A DNA stretch of 5,148 bases. Origin: Prolixibacteraceae bacterium UBA5740 (GTDB taxonomy: Bacteria > Bacteroidota > Bacteroidia > Bacteroidales > Prolixibacteraceae). The translations under genes were made by a program, and so were the position numbers. The notes beneath the pieces are model-generated. The model worked only from the letters and a program-made list of their open reading frames with translations. It had not been told where the DNA came from and did no database searches. Positions 1 through 5,148 of this stretch are shown in pieces; position 1 is the first letter of the stretch, and each line of letters opens with the position of its first letter. Location of the stretch: the NCBI GenBank assembly GCA_002419285.1, contig DIFU01000151.1, positions 1 through 5,148 on the forward strand, written 5' to 3'.

Positions 1-86
1 ATGGTACTTTTTCCGCGAACTGATTATCGGTCCAGGCACCCTTTGAAGCAGCACCGTTAATTACCTTCAACCAAAATAAACCAGAT

Positions 87-431
87 TTATCCCCCCGAAC
101 GTTTAGCCTTGTATCCTTCCTTTACCAATATATCCAGAACCTTTACCACAAAATCACCCTGGATCAGGATCTCACCCTCTTTGGCTGCCCCCCCTACTCC
201 ACATTTGGTTTTCAGAAATTTGGCTAGTTTTTCAAGGTCCTCAGTAGTCCCCCTGAACCCCGTAATGAGAGTGACCGACTTACCTTTCCGCTGTTTCCTG
301 TCAATTTGCACCCGAAGATTCTGCTGTTGGGGGGGCAAATTTTCTTCCTCGCCACTCCCCTCCTTCTGGTAACTAAAATCAGGATTGGTGCTATACACCA
401 CCCCAAGCCTTTCTTTCCAATCTTTCGCCAT
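87..431 (-). CDS. SUI1/eIF1-like translation initiation factor (YciH family)
   Basis: This 114-residue protein is a bacterial homologue of eukaryotic eIF1 (SUI1). The family binds the small ribosomal subunit and is thought to influence start-codon selection; its exact bacterial role is poorly settled. The first 36 or so residues are a variable, polar, probably disordered tail rich in Glu and Gln. The SUI1 fold follows at about 37-110, with the basic stretch KQRKGKSVTLITGFRG (46-61), the LKTKCGVGGAAKEGEI block (73-88) and IQGD (90-93), then the closing helix and a basic Gly-rich C terminus. The length is normal for the family. The gene begins 12 bp after the tcdA stop codon on the same strand, so it is probably the last gene of that operon. 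No Shine-Dalgarno sequence is visible before the ATG, as is usual in Bacteroidota. The family assignment is secure; the precise function is inferred. Confidence 0.93.
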   Translation of the reverse strand: MAKDWKERLGVVYSTNPDFSYQKEGSGEEENLPPQQQNLRVQIDRKQRKGKSVTLITGFRGTTEDLEKLAKFLKTKCGVGGAAKEGEILIQGDFVVKVLDILVKEGYKAKRSGG

Positions 432-443
432 AACGCTTATATT

Positions 444-1187
444 TTAGGAAGATATCCTTTCTTCACCACCGGTTATTTCTACGGCCAAATCCCTGATTAC
501 CACGCTGGCCACAAAACAACCGAACACTGCCGGCATATAAGATATGGTACCGACCGTAGAATTTTTATTTTGTGACTGCTCGAGCCGGATGGCATCTTCA
601 GGTACCTCTTCAGGCGAAAACACGGCTGTGATTCCCTTGCAGATACCTAATCTGTGAAGTCGTTTTCTGACAACGCGTGCCAGTTTGCAATCGTGGCTTT
701 TTGAAATATCGGCGATCCTAACCAGTGTTGGGTCCATCTTTCCACCAGCCCCCATGGAGGTTACCACTTTCAGTCCCCTTGTGAAAGCATGGTAAATTAG
801 GAAAACCTTGGGAGAAAGGGTATCAATGCAATCAACCACATAATCGAAATGGTTGCTATCCAACAATTCGATGGTTTTCTCATCCCTAAGGAAATCATTG
901 ATGACCACAAGGCGAACTTCCGGGTTGATGTCCATGAACCGTTGCTCAAGCACCTCTGCTTTGGGTTTGCCCTGCGTTGACACAAGGGCTGGCAGCTGAC
1001 GGTTACGATTACTTTCTTCTACCACATCCCCATCGACTATAGTCAGATTACCGACACCAGCCCGACACAACATTTCGGCAGCATATGCCCCGACACCACC
1101 CAAACCAACGACCAATACACTGGCGTTTCTCAGTTTTTCGAGTCGCTCTGTTCCAAGCAACAAATCTGTTCTTTCAATCCACTTCAT
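444..1187 (-). CDS. tcdA: tRNA threonylcarbamoyladenosine dehydratase (TcdA/CsdL, ThiF/E1-like)
   Basis: This enzyme dehydrates t6A at position 37 of ANN-decoding tRNAs to cyclic t6A, using ATP, in the cytoplasm. The 247-residue product has the E1-like Rossmann motif GLGGVG (residues 28-33), an acidic pair in IVDGDVV (52, 54), the family block NRNRQLPAL (60-68), CIDTLSPK, and the TcdA-type MGAGGKMDPT followed by a basic LARVVRKRLHR segment. E. coli TcdA is slightly longer (268 aa). I start at the ATG whose bases overlap the TatD gene stop codon (ATGA, 1184-1187). An in-frame ATG ten codons upstream (1217) is possible, but it would add a tail without homology and overlap the upstream gene by 34 bp. 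The ATGA overlap suggests translational coupling. ThiF, MoeB and ubiquitin-E1-like relatives share the fold, but the order of motifs fits TcdA best. Confidence 0.92.
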   Translation of the reverse strand: MKWIERTDLLLGTERLEKLRNASVLVVGLGGVGAYAAEMLCRAGVGNLTIVDGDVVEESNRNRQLPALVSTQGKPKAEVLEQRFMDINPEVRLVVINDFLRDEKTIELLDSNHFDYVVDCIDTLSPKVFLIYHAFTRGLKVVTSMGAGGKMDPTLVRIADISKSHDCKLARVVRKRLHRLGICKGITAVFSPEEVPEDAIRLEQSQNKNSTVGTISYMPAVFGCFVASVVIRDLAVEITGGEERISS

Positions 1188-1849
1188 TGTCTCACAAAAA
1201 CCTGCCGAAAATTCCACTCAATCTGTTCCGCCAATGTTGACATTTTAATATCCATCAATTCACTTGCCTTTTCATAGATGTTCTGGATGGGGAGATTTTC
1301 CTCATCCGTTTCAAGAAATATCTTCTCAGGAGGAACCAAAAGTAAAGATTTACGAGCATTTGAGTCCTCATCCAACAGTGCCTTGCCAAATGAAAAATAA
1401 AAACCTAGCTGCAATAACTGACTTGTAACCATCACGTTGGCATCATAGCCATGAAGTATCCATGGCACCCGTGGATTTTTTCGCCGATGCAGGTGATACA
1501 TGTCGTTCCAGGCACGCACACAGTGTAAGATAACCGGCTTGTTCAGATTTTCAGCCAGGTCGCATTGCCACAGAAAAGCCTCAAGTTGTAATGGCCAATC
1601 GCTTTTGCAAGCCTTATCCAGGCCACATTCCCCAATAGCGATGATCCCATCCAAAGAAACCATTTTACCGAGGAGACCAAGTTGTAGTTTAACATCCTTG
1701 GTGTCCCCTATATACCAGGGATGCAATCCGACTGAAAAGAATCCGCCGGGTGTCAATTCCGGAAGATGATTATCAGGGAAACGGTTCAGTATGAAAAGCT
1801 TTCCTGATCCTGCTGGTACCTGGTGGGTATGAATATCAATACACTGCAT
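1184..1849 (-). CDS. TatD-family metal-dependent hydrolase (putative DNase)
   Basis: The product is an amidohydrolase-fold TIM-barrel enzyme of the TatD family. Characterised members are divalent-metal 3'-5' nucleases or deacylases; the substrate here is unknown. At 221 residues it is shorter than E. coli TatD (about 260), which is common for Bacteroidota members. The metal ligands are all present: HTH at residues 7-9, E74 in IGECGLD, H109 in VILHC, H133 in LHGYD and D182 in LETDEEN. The GLHPW motif (41-45) is also typical. The start is the only ATG that places the HxH motif at the N terminus. It lies 40 bp after the elbB stop, behind an A-rich leader with a run of eight A on the coding strand, and has no Shine-Dalgarno. 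The stop codon overlaps the tcdA start. No catalytic residue appears lost. I leave the gene symbol empty because TatD, YcfH and YjjV paralogues cannot be told apart here. Confidence 0.9.
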   Translation of the reverse strand: MQCIDIHTHQVPAGSGKLFILNRFPDNHLPELTPGGFFSVGLHPWYIGDTKDVKLQLGLLGKMVSLDGIIAIGECGLDKACKSDWPLQLEAFLWQCDLAENLNKPVILHCVRAWNDMYHLHRRKNPRVPWILHGYDANVMVTSQLLQLGFYFSFGKALLDEDSNARKSLLLVPPEKIFLETDEENLPIQNIYEKASELMDIKMSTLAEQIEWNFRQVFVRQ

Positions 1850-1889
1850 TTCTTTTTTTTGTACAATTTTTTCGTATTGATTTAAAAAT

Positions 1890-2540
1890 TCACAGCATAC
1901 CCAGAATGGCCTTTATGACATTTTCGGCTCCATCGGCTATCTGGCTGATTTTGGCATCAAGCATATAACAAGGAGTAGTAACAATCCTGTTGGAATAATC
2001 CACGACTACTTCTCCATGGGTAGCTACCACATGCTTTCCGCCCATTGATTCCACAGCAGTCGCGGTTCCTGCATCATTGCCGATGGTGACTTCCACATCT
2101 CCAATAATACGGGTGATCAGAACCGGGGAAATACAGAGTGCCCCAATCGGCTTTTTGGCTTTATGCATCTCTCTGACAGCCTTACTGGTATCCCCGTTAA
2201 CTGAACAATCGGGTCCATCAAAGGCGAAAGTGCAGAGATTCTTGGCCACGCCAAATCCTCCGGGAAAAACGATGGCGTCAAACTCAGTTGCCTTGAAATC
2301 AGCGAGCGGCAGGATATTTCCACGAGCGATTCTGGCTGATTCAACCAGAACATTCCGTTTCTCATTCATCTCTTTACCCGTTAAATGATTCACCACATGG
2401 GCCTGTTCGATATCGGGAGCAAAACACTGATATTCGGCACCCAATCGCGATATCGCCAGCATGGTCATGGTTACCTCGTGAATTTCGGCACCATCATATA
2501 CCCCACAACCAGCCAAAACGATGGCAAATTTCTTTTTCAT
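1890..2540 (-). CDS. elbB: ElbB-type DJ-1/PfpI superfamily protein (isoprenoid biosynthesis glyoxalase ElbB)
   Basis: This 216-residue protein matches the ElbB (SCRP-27A/YhbL) family of class I glutamine amidotransferase-like proteins, and its length equals that of E. coli ElbB (217). The family has been linked to isoprenoid production and shows weak glyoxalase activity; the physiological role is unsettled. Visible motifs are GCGVYDGAEIHE (11-22, with the acidic residue E19 expected near the active site), FPGGFGVAKNL (92-102), and the nucleophile elbow GALCISPV with Cys136. The C-terminal HGEVVVD and TTPCYML segments are also characteristic. It is the first gene of the leftward cluster. A TAnnTTTG -7 element lies 26-33 bp before the ATG and no Shine-Dalgarno is present. 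The downstream TatD gene starts 40 bp after the stop, so both may share a transcript. The family call is firm; the name follows the family and does not prove the reaction. Confidence 0.93.
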   Translation of the reverse strand: MKKKFAIVLAGCGVYDGAEIHEVTMTMLAISRLGAEYQCFAPDIEQAHVVNHLTGKEMNEKRNVLVESARIARGNILPLADFKATEFDAIVFPGGFGVAKNLCTFAFDGPDCSVNGDTSKAVREMHKAKKPIGALCISPVLITRIIGDVEVTIGNDAGTATAVESMGGKHVVATHGEVVVDYSNRIVTTPCYMLDAKISQIADGAENVIKAILGML

Positions 2541-2565
2541 GCTTACTGAATATTGGTTTCAATAT

Positions 2566-2573
2566 CAAAAGTA
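2566..2573 (-). promoter_or_regulatory. Bacteroidota-type -7 promoter element upstream of elbB
   Basis: On the minus strand the bases read TACTTTTG, an exact match to the Bacteroidota -7 consensus TAnnTTTG. It lies 25 bp upstream of the elbB ATG, which would leave a short leader of about 20 nt. The -33 partner (TTG/TTTG at about 19-21 bp spacing) is not well conserved; the nearest TTG is only 12 bp upstream of the element. The motif is read directly from the sequence; its activity is inferred. Confidence 0.4.
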
Positions 2574-2687
2574 ACAAAAGAAGTTCAATGAGACGATACG
2601 ATAAACGATTCTTCGCTGGAATCGATATGGGGTTACAAAACTTCTAAAGCCCATGGCCTGTTTTCGAAATTTACGATATACTGTTCA

Positions 2688-2769
2688 TTAATTACTGTCC
2701 TTCTGGACTTTTGTCACCATAAACTGTTTGAAATAAGTAATTAATAGAATAAAATATCCTTTAATTACT
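2688..2769 (+). repeat. Three copies of TTAATTACT upstream of the kinase gene
   Basis: The nonamer TTAATTACT occurs at 2688-2696 and 2761-2769 on the plus strand, and inverted (AGTAATTAA) at 2736-2744. The last two form a perfect 9-bp inverted repeat around a 16-nt spacer. The last copy ends 38 bp before the chosen kinase ATG. This could be a regulator binding site, possibly autoregulatory, but the stretch is AT-rich and such words are likelier to recur by chance there. Confidence 0.4.
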
Positions 2770-2807
2770 ATATTGTACTCCCATATCCTCCATTGTTAAA
2801 CCACCTC

Positions 2808-4703
2808 ATGCAAAAGAACAGGCAAATCATCGGAATGACCGGCAGTCAGATCTGGCTGCTGCTTTCAATTGCCTGGTTATGTCTGTTTTTTCCATTTAAG
2901 AGTTTTTCTCAGCCATCATCAGATACACATACCCTGAGAGGAACCATCCCATTCTCTGTATTCGTAACGCCTGACAAGCATTTTCCCCCTGAAGAAGTCT
3001 TTGATAAAAATTCTGCCGTCTCATTCAGTCCATACCAACAATCAAAACTCATTTCTCCCCTTCAAACCTATTGGTTACGTCTTGATTTTGCAGGAATTGA
3101 CCTTTCTCTTTCTGAAACCTGGATCATCCGGGTTACTAACTATGACGATATTGTATTTTATCCTTCGGCAATTAATCCCGAAAATGAGGAGCCTTTAAAC
3201 GAAATCAGGAACTTTAGGCAGGTTAGGTATATGCCCTATGCTGACTTCGAGATTAACACTTCCGAATTATGGGAAGAGAAATATTTGTACGTCCGGATCA
3301 AACATACCTCAGTACGTGAAAGACTGCACAATCCTGAATTTATCCATCCTGAAATTGCGGAAAGAGAGGGATTCAGTATGATTTCCATCAATGATATCAA
3401 AAGGCAGATACCATATCTGCTCTTCATAGGGGGAATGTTGCTGATGATTCTTTATTCGCTGGGAATTTTCTTTATGCACCGCGACCGCCTGTTCCTTTTT
3501 TATGCCATCTATCTGTTTATGTTGTTACTTTATCTGGGAATCAGGCTCCCAATCCTGTTTTCATATCTGGAAACCCACTTTCCCCGCTACATGTATCTTC
3601 ACAATGAATTGATCCAGATTATTGTGAATATTTCTTATCTCTATTTTGCAGCCATATTTCTAAATGCTTCACGTGATTTTCCATTGCTTGACAAAGCTAT
3701 CCGGTGGGCAATCCGCCTTCTCTTCGTAATACTTTTCCTGGTCTTCCTGATGCTGGTTACCGGCTATCTGGCCGAATACGAGCAATACCTGATTGCAGCA
3801 GAACGCTATTTTATGATTCTGTTTGCCCTGGGAGCATACGTACACATTATCCTTTACTACAAACAGAAGATAGTACTCTATCTGGTTATGGGAAGCATTT
3901 TCTTTCTGGCTGGAGGGATACTTGCCATGCTTTTTCTTAACATATCCTACATGATGCTCGGATCTGCCATTGAGGTATTCGTCTTCTCCCTGGCTATGGG
4001 ATATCGGATTAAACAATCAGAGCAAGAGAAGAAAAATATTGAAAGTGAAATTAATAAGGTCAGGCTGATTGCCCTGAAAGCTCAAATGAATCCGCACTTT
4101 ATCTTCAATTCCCTCAATTCAATCAGGGCTTATGTAATTACCAATGAAACTAAAAAAGCATCCGATTATATAACAAAATTTGCCAAGCTAATAAGGCTGA
4201 TCCTTCATTATGCATCGAAAGATACCATTCTTTTGCAAAGCGAGCTCGAAGCCTTGCAGCTCTATGTGGAACTTGAGCAATTGAGGTTCAGGGATGATTT
4301 CGGGTTCGATCTCAGGGTTGATCCAAGGATCAAGACAAACCAGGTTTGGGTGCCCCCGCTGATTTTGCAACCCTATGTGGAAAATGCCATCGTTCACGGC
4401 TTAGCTCCTAAAAAGGATAATAAAATTCTGCGGGTGATGGTTATCCTGAACCAAGATCATCTTGAATTCGTTGTCCGTGACAATGGCGTAGGTAGAAATT
4501 ATTCGAAAAACATCAGCAAAGAAATGAACCCTTCGCATAAATCAATGGCAATGGACCTGACTCAGAGAAGAATAGAACTGATGGATACAGGCCATACCGA
4601 CAAGAGGAAAATTGTTATCGACGATCTAACTGAAAATGGAGATCCTTCCGGCACAGAGGTGCGATTTACATTGCCAATTCTCGCACACCATGAACAATAC
4701 TGA
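2808..4703 (+). CDS. LytS/YpdA-type membrane sensor histidine kinase with 7TMR-DISM sensor region
   Basis: This is a membrane sensor kinase that would autophosphorylate and pass phosphate to a response regulator, normally of the LytTR class. From ATG 2808 it has 631 residues. A signal peptide (basic n-region, hydrophobic core about 16-32, likely cut near SFSQ) is followed by an extracellular beta-rich domain resembling 7TMR-DISMED2 (about 40-190), seven membrane helices (about 201-398, 7TMR-DISM_7TM-like), a charged linker helix (about 401-425), a His_kinase (PF06580-type) region with QMNPHFIFNSLNSIRAY and phospho-acceptor H430, and a HATPase region with LQPYVENAIVHG (N526) and DNGVG (D558). 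All catalytic motifs look intact. A TTG five codons upstream (2793) and an ATG at 2835 are alternative starts; I chose 2808 because it keeps the positive charges of the signal peptide. No Shine-Dalgarno is visible. The expected regulator gene downstream seems to be missing or decayed. The ligand is unknown. Confidence 0.92.
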   Translation: MQKNRQIIGMTGSQIWLLLSIAWLCLFFPFKSFSQPSSDTHTLRGTIPFSVFVTPDKHFPPEEVFDKNSAVSFSPYQQSKLISPLQTYWLRLDFAGIDLSLSETWIIRVTNYDDIVFYPSAINPENEEPLNEIRNFRQVRYMPYADFEINTSELWEEKYLYVRIKHTSVRERLHNPEFIHPEIAEREGFSMISINDIKRQIPYLLFIGGMLLMILYSLGIFFMHRDRLFLFYAIYLFMLLLYLGIRLPILFSYLETHFPRYMYLHNELIQIIVNISYLYFAAIFLNASRDFPLLDKAIRWAIRLLFVILFLVFLMLVTGYLAEYEQYLIAAERYFMILFALGAYVHIILYYKQKIVLYLVMGSIFFLAGGILAMLFLNISYMMLGSAIEVFVFSLAMGYRIKQSEQEKKNIESEINKVRLIALKAQMNPHFIFNSLNSIRAYVITNETKKASDYITKFAKLIRLILHYASKDTILLQSELEALQLYVELEQLRFRDDFGFDLRVDPRIKTNQVWVPPLILQPYVENAIVHGLAPKKDNKILRVMVILNQDHLEFVVRDNGVGRNYSKNISKEMNPSHKSMAMDLTQRRIELMDTGHTDKRKIVIDDLTENGDPSGTEVRFTLPILAHHEQY

Positions 4704-4889
4704 TAACTATAAAATGACTATTAATAAAGTCGATAGCCCCATTGAAAAAATCGTCCGGTAGCCGGGTTTTATTTGTTACAGGGAATAACCTAACAGGTAA
4801 AAAATGCGAAGGGTATGCTGGACGGCTATGAAATTTTTAATAACTTGCCGTTTGATTTCAAAGAATCAATCCGAACACCGAACCACTAA
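4690..4889 (+). pseudogene. Possible remnant of a LytTR-type response regulator gene
   Basis: This call is tentative. An ATG at 4690 overlaps the kinase 3' end by 14 bp, as partner regulators often do, but its frame stops after 23 codons (TAG at 4759-4761) with VDSPIEKIVR near the end. In another frame, 4815-4862 reads MLDGYEIFNNLPFDFK and reaches a stop at 4887-4889. That phrase resembles the receiver-domain stretch of Bacteroidota LytTR regulators just after the phospho-acceptor Asp (the DG-GF-LL--LP--DF pattern). The aspartate-bearing LDIEMP strand, the TAY segment and the whole LytTR DNA-binding domain are absent. If correct, a large deletion and frameshifts have removed the partner of the upstream kinase. 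The alternative is chance similarity in noncoding DNA. Confidence 0.35.
4753..4774 (+). terminator. Weak terminator-like hairpin after the kinase gene
   Basis: CCGG at 4755-4758 and CCGG at 4762-4765 form a stem with a TAG loop, extendable by two G-T wobble pairs (4753-4767, 4754-4766), and are followed by TTTTATTT. The stem is short, so this is at best a weak intrinsic terminator about 50 bp after the kinase stop. Confidence 0.28.
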
Positions 4890-4930
4890 AGCCGCTTTCT
4901 GAATGCAGGATATGTCATTACAAGCAGAGC

Positions 4931-4978
4931 TGTTTTGTTCGGGGATGAAGCCCGAAGGACATAAACCCGAACCAAACA
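4931..4978 (+). repeat. 13-bp imperfect inverted repeat directly before the start codon of the second sensor gene
   Basis: The arm TGTTTTGTTCGGG (4931-4943) is complementary at 12 of 13 positions to CCCGAACCAAACA (4966-4978), with a 22-nt spacer. The right arm ends at the base before ATG 4979. Inside the spacer, CCCGAA (4951-4956) can pair instead with TTCGGG (4938-4943) through a 7-nt loop, so two exclusive hairpins are possible. It could act in the leader RNA or as a DNA operator; neither is shown. Confidence 0.5.
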
Positions 4979-5148
4979 ATGTCATATAATATTTTCTTCA
5001 TATTATCCATGTTCATTGCCGTGTTAATGGCAGTAATGGCTTACATTACTTTTAGTTCAAGACACGAGTCCGGGGCAAAGAGTTTTTCAGCCACACTTGG
5101 AGGAATTGCAGTTTATGCCTTTTTCTATTCCCTGCAGGTATCAGCGTC
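4979..5148 (+). CDS. N-terminal fragment of a membrane sensor, probably a histidine kinase with N-terminal 7TM domain
   Basis: The frame opens at ATG 4979 and runs without a stop to the window edge: 56 codons plus two bases, so the gene continues to the right. Residues 3-25 form a hydrophobic helix (FFILSMFIAVLMAVMAY core). A short polar loop with the phrase RHESGAKSF follows, then a second helix beginning around ATLGGIAVYAFFYSLQ. A helix, an R-x-x-x-GA-x-x-F loop and a second helix is the pattern seen at the start of HisKA_7TM-type N-terminal domains of bacterial sensor kinases and related GGDEF proteins. The kinase part lies outside the window, so the output domain is unknown. No Shine-Dalgarno is present; the start codon touches the right arm of an inverted repeat. 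ATG codons at 5009, 5027 and 5036 are in frame but would cut into the first helix. Confidence 0.55.
   Translation, partial: MSYNIFFILSMFIAVLMAVMAYITFSSRHESGAKSFSATLGGIAVYAFFYSLQVSA

Larger units (their letters stand above)
2541..2792. other. Divergent intergenic region between elbB and the sensor kinase gene
   Basis: This 252-bp stretch separates two divergently transcribed genes and must hold promoters for both. I see no coding potential. It contains the elbB -7 element, three close ACGAT repeats at 2593-2609 with a fourth at 2673, a small hairpin (CGATTC and GAATCG, 2606-2624, 7-nt loop), the palindrome TTTCGAAA at 2662-2669, and three TTAATTACT copies between 2688 and 2769. The part nearest the kinase gene (about 2685-2780) is clearly more AT-rich than the rest. 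No convincing TAnnTTTG element was found for the rightward gene. Confidence 0.6.
4704..4978. other. Gene-free gap between the two sensor genes
   Basis: No frame in these 275 bp holds an intact gene; all are broken by stops. The contents are the regulator-like fragments and weak hairpin listed separately, an 8-bp direct repeat CCGAACCA (4878-4885 and 4967-4974), and the inverted repeat that ends at the next start codon. No convincing -7 element for the downstream gene was found; TAACTTG near 4841 is one base short of the consensus. Confidence 0.6.

Noticed and set aside
76..90. Hairpin ATAAA-CCAGA-TTTAT at the end of the SUI1 gene as a terminator
   Set aside because: The stem has only five A-T pairs and overlaps the stop codon, too weak to call a terminator.
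109..372. Plus-strand open frame opposite the SUI1 gene
   Set aside because: It is antisense to a clear family member, has a Ser/Pro/Phe-rich composition typical of an antisense shadow, and shows no recognisable motif.
1187..1217. Longer N terminus for tcdA starting at the ATG at 1217
   Set aside because: The ten added residues match nothing in the family, and the ATGA overlap at 1184-1187 gives a better start.
2077..2388. 103-codon plus-strand open frame opposite elbB
   Set aside because: It lies wholly antisense to the well-conserved elbB reading frame and has no domain-like sequence.
3669..4016. 115-codon minus-strand open frame inside the kinase gene
   Set aside because: It is antisense to the membrane segments; the Gln/His/Lys-rich product is what reversed hydrophobic codons give.
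4868..4948. Short plus-strand frame with ECRICHYKQSC, suggesting a small Cys-rich metal-binding protein
   Set aside because: It has no start codon, runs only about 25 codons between stops, and the cysteine spacing fits no family I know.

Overview
The window looks like chromosomal DNA from a member of the Bacteroidota, probably Bacteroidales/Marinilabiliales-like. The reasons are moderate GC, genes with almost no Shine-Dalgarno sequences, a TAnnTTTG-type -7 promoter element before elbB, a periplasmic-domain/7TM/His_kinase sensor of the kind common in that phylum, and a bacterial SUI1 factor next to a ct6A enzyme. The phylum is an inference from gene content, not from a marker gene.

Left half (about 87-2540, minus strand): a compact four-gene cluster transcribed right to left. 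In order of transcription it holds elbB (DJ-1/PfpI superfamily protein), a TatD-family metal-dependent hydrolase, tcdA (tRNA threonylcarbamoyladenosine dehydratase, overlapping the TatD gene by ATGA) and a SUI1/eIF1-like factor (YciH family). The gaps are 40 bp, a 4-bp overlap and 12 bp, so at least the last three are probably co-transcribed. Two of the four act on tRNA or translation.

Middle (2541-2792): a 252-bp intergenic region between divergent genes. It carries a good -7 promoter element for elbB, three copies of TTAATTACT (two direct, one inverted) ahead of the kinase gene, and a cluster of ACGAT repeats with a small hairpin.

Right half (about 2808-5148, plus strand): a full-length LytS/YpdA-type sensor histidine kinase with signal peptide, extracellular domain, seven membrane segments, His_kinase and HATPase regions. 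It is followed by a 275-bp stretch with no intact gene. Where a LytTR response regulator would normally lie there are only short, out-of-frame pieces resembling one, so the partner gene may have decayed. This stretch also holds a weak terminator-like hairpin and a 13-bp imperfect inverted repeat that ends exactly at the next start codon. The window closes inside the first 56 codons of a second membrane sensor, probably with a histidine-kinase-type N-terminal 7TM domain.

No RNA genes, CRISPR arrays, insertion sequences or other mobile elements were seen. Most of the window is ordinary housekeeping and signalling DNA; the unusual part is the region between the two sensor genes.
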